This document shows, in pieces, positions 4,606-5,019 of a stretch of DNA of 5,019 nt. The position numbers were made by a program, and so were the translations under genes. The notes below the pieces were generated by a model. It did no database searches, had not been told where the DNA came from, and saw only the letters and a program-made list of their open reading frames with translations. The DNA lies in NCBI GenBank assembly GCA_018971905.1, contig JAGWZS010000145.1, positions 1 through 5,019 on the forward strand, given 5' to 3'. Source of the DNA: Rhodospirillales bacterium (GTDB taxonomy: Bacteria; Pseudomonadota; Alphaproteobacteria; Acetobacterales; Acetobacteraceae). Each line of letters opens with the position of its first letter. The first letter of the stretch is position 1.

Positions 4606-5019
4606 ATGGCGCTGCTCGACAAATACGCGGCGCTGGCGGCGCAATACCGCCAGCTGGAGGACGCTGGCGCAAATCCGTTCAACGTGACGTTCGACGAGGT
4701 GGTCTCCCCCACGGAGGCTATCGTTGGCGGCCGCAAGACCCTGCTGCTCGGCACCAATAATTATCTCGGCCTTACTTACGACCCTGCGGTGGTGGCGGCC
4801 GCCAATGCCGCCAGCGGCGCTTTGGGTTCTGGCACCACGGGCTCGCGCATCGCCAACGGCTCTTACGGCGGCCACGGGCGGCTGGAAGCAGCGCTGGCGG
4901 ATTTTTATGGCCGTAAGCACGGCATGGTGTTTTCCACCGGCTATCAGGCCAATCTCGGCATTATCTCGGCGCTGGCGGGCAAGGGCGACCATCTGCTGCT
5001 GGATGCCGATTCCCATGCC
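4606..5019 (+). CDS. spt: Serine palmitoyltransferase, N-terminal part (cut by right edge)
   Basis: An open frame from the ATG at 4606 runs off the right edge (138 codons). It is a PLP-dependent alpha-oxoamine synthase of fold type I. L48-G-T-N-N-Y-L-G-L is the family's substrate-channel strand, followed by G74-S-G-T-T-G-S-R-I-A-N-G-S-Y and F109-S-T-G-Y-Q-A-N-L-G-I-I-S. The end D-A-D-S-H137-A holds the histidine that stacks on PLP (equivalent to His159 of the Sphingomonas enzyme). The enzyme condenses L-serine with a fatty acyl thioester to 3-ketosphinganine, the first committed step of sphingolipid synthesis. The PLP-binding lysine lies beyond the window. Sister enzymes (AONS, KBL, ALAS) share much of this region. 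The D-A-D-S-H-A ending, the G-S-R-I-A-N-G-S-Y wording and the adjacent ACP favour SPT. No clear Shine-Dalgarno is seen in the 5-bp gap, so translation is probably coupled to the ACP gene. Confidence 0.85.
   Translation, partial: MALLDKYAALAAQYRQLEDAGANPFNVTFDEVVSPTEAIVGGRKTLLLGTNNYLGLTYDPAVVAAANAASGALGSGTTGSRIANGSYGGHGRLEAALADFYGRKHGMVFSTGYQANLGIISALAGKGDHLLLDADSHA

Noticed and set aside
4327..5016. Minus-strand open frame (229 codons) opposite the ACP and SPT genes
   Set aside because: The plus strand carries clear ACP and SPT motifs; the antisense translation shows no recognisable family features.
4606..5019. Reading the right-edge gene as 5-aminolevulinate synthase, 2-amino-3-ketobutyrate ligase or 8-amino-7-oxononanoate synthase
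   Set aside because: These sister enzymes share the fold, but the D-A-D-S-H-A and G-S-R-I-A-N-G-S-Y wording and the adjacent ACP fit serine palmitoyltransferase better; certainty needs the remaining C-terminal part.

Overview
The window is a high-GC, tightly packed chromosomal segment from what is most likely an alphaproteobacterium. An acidophilic or acetic-acid-type relative (Acetobacteraceae) is my best guess. This rests on three things: a dedicated acyl carrier protein next to a serine palmitoyltransferase (a pairing known from sphingolipid-making alphaproteobacteria), the YgfZ/IBA57-type protein, and the overall protein style. The family-level placement is an inference. I see no mobile element, tRNA, rRNA or CRISPR array, and only two gene-free gaps (82 and 131 bp).

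Layout from left to right. (1) Positions 1-121, minus strand: the first 40 codons of an amidohydrolase, probably dihydroorotase, cut by the window edge. (2) Positions 130-1023, minus strand: a glycosyltransferase family 9 (heptosyltransferase-like) gene, 8 bp upstream of gene 1 and probably in the same transcript. (3) Positions 1106-1918, plus strand: a YgfZ/IBA57-like folate-binding protein, divergent from gene 2 across 82 bp. (4) Positions 1928-3004 and 2994-4217, minus strand: the LptG- and LptF-type permeases, overlapping by 11 bp, with lptF first in transcription order. They converge on ygfZ with only 9 bp between the coding ends. (5) A 131-bp AT-richer divergent regulatory region (4218-4348) with candidate back-to-back promoters and an imperfect inverted repeat. 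(6) Positions 4349-4600, plus strand: a specialised acyl carrier protein. It is followed after 5 bp by (7) the start of a serine palmitoyltransferase (4606 to the right edge, 138 codons, truncated).

Functionally the right half concerns the outer membrane. LptF and LptG are the membrane halves of the ABC transporter that extracts LPS from the inner membrane, and ACP plus serine palmitoyltransferase start sphingolipid (ceramide) synthesis. The GT9 enzyme on the left is of the type that builds LPS core, so three of the four transcription units touch envelope glycolipids. The most interesting point is that the lptFG pair is not followed by lptD. Instead it lies head-to-head with a sphingolipid module, sharing a small regulatory region that contains an inverted repeat. 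This suggests either co-regulation of LPS transport with sphingolipid synthesis or, more speculatively, an LptFG pair specialised for another lipid. Nothing in the window proves either idea.
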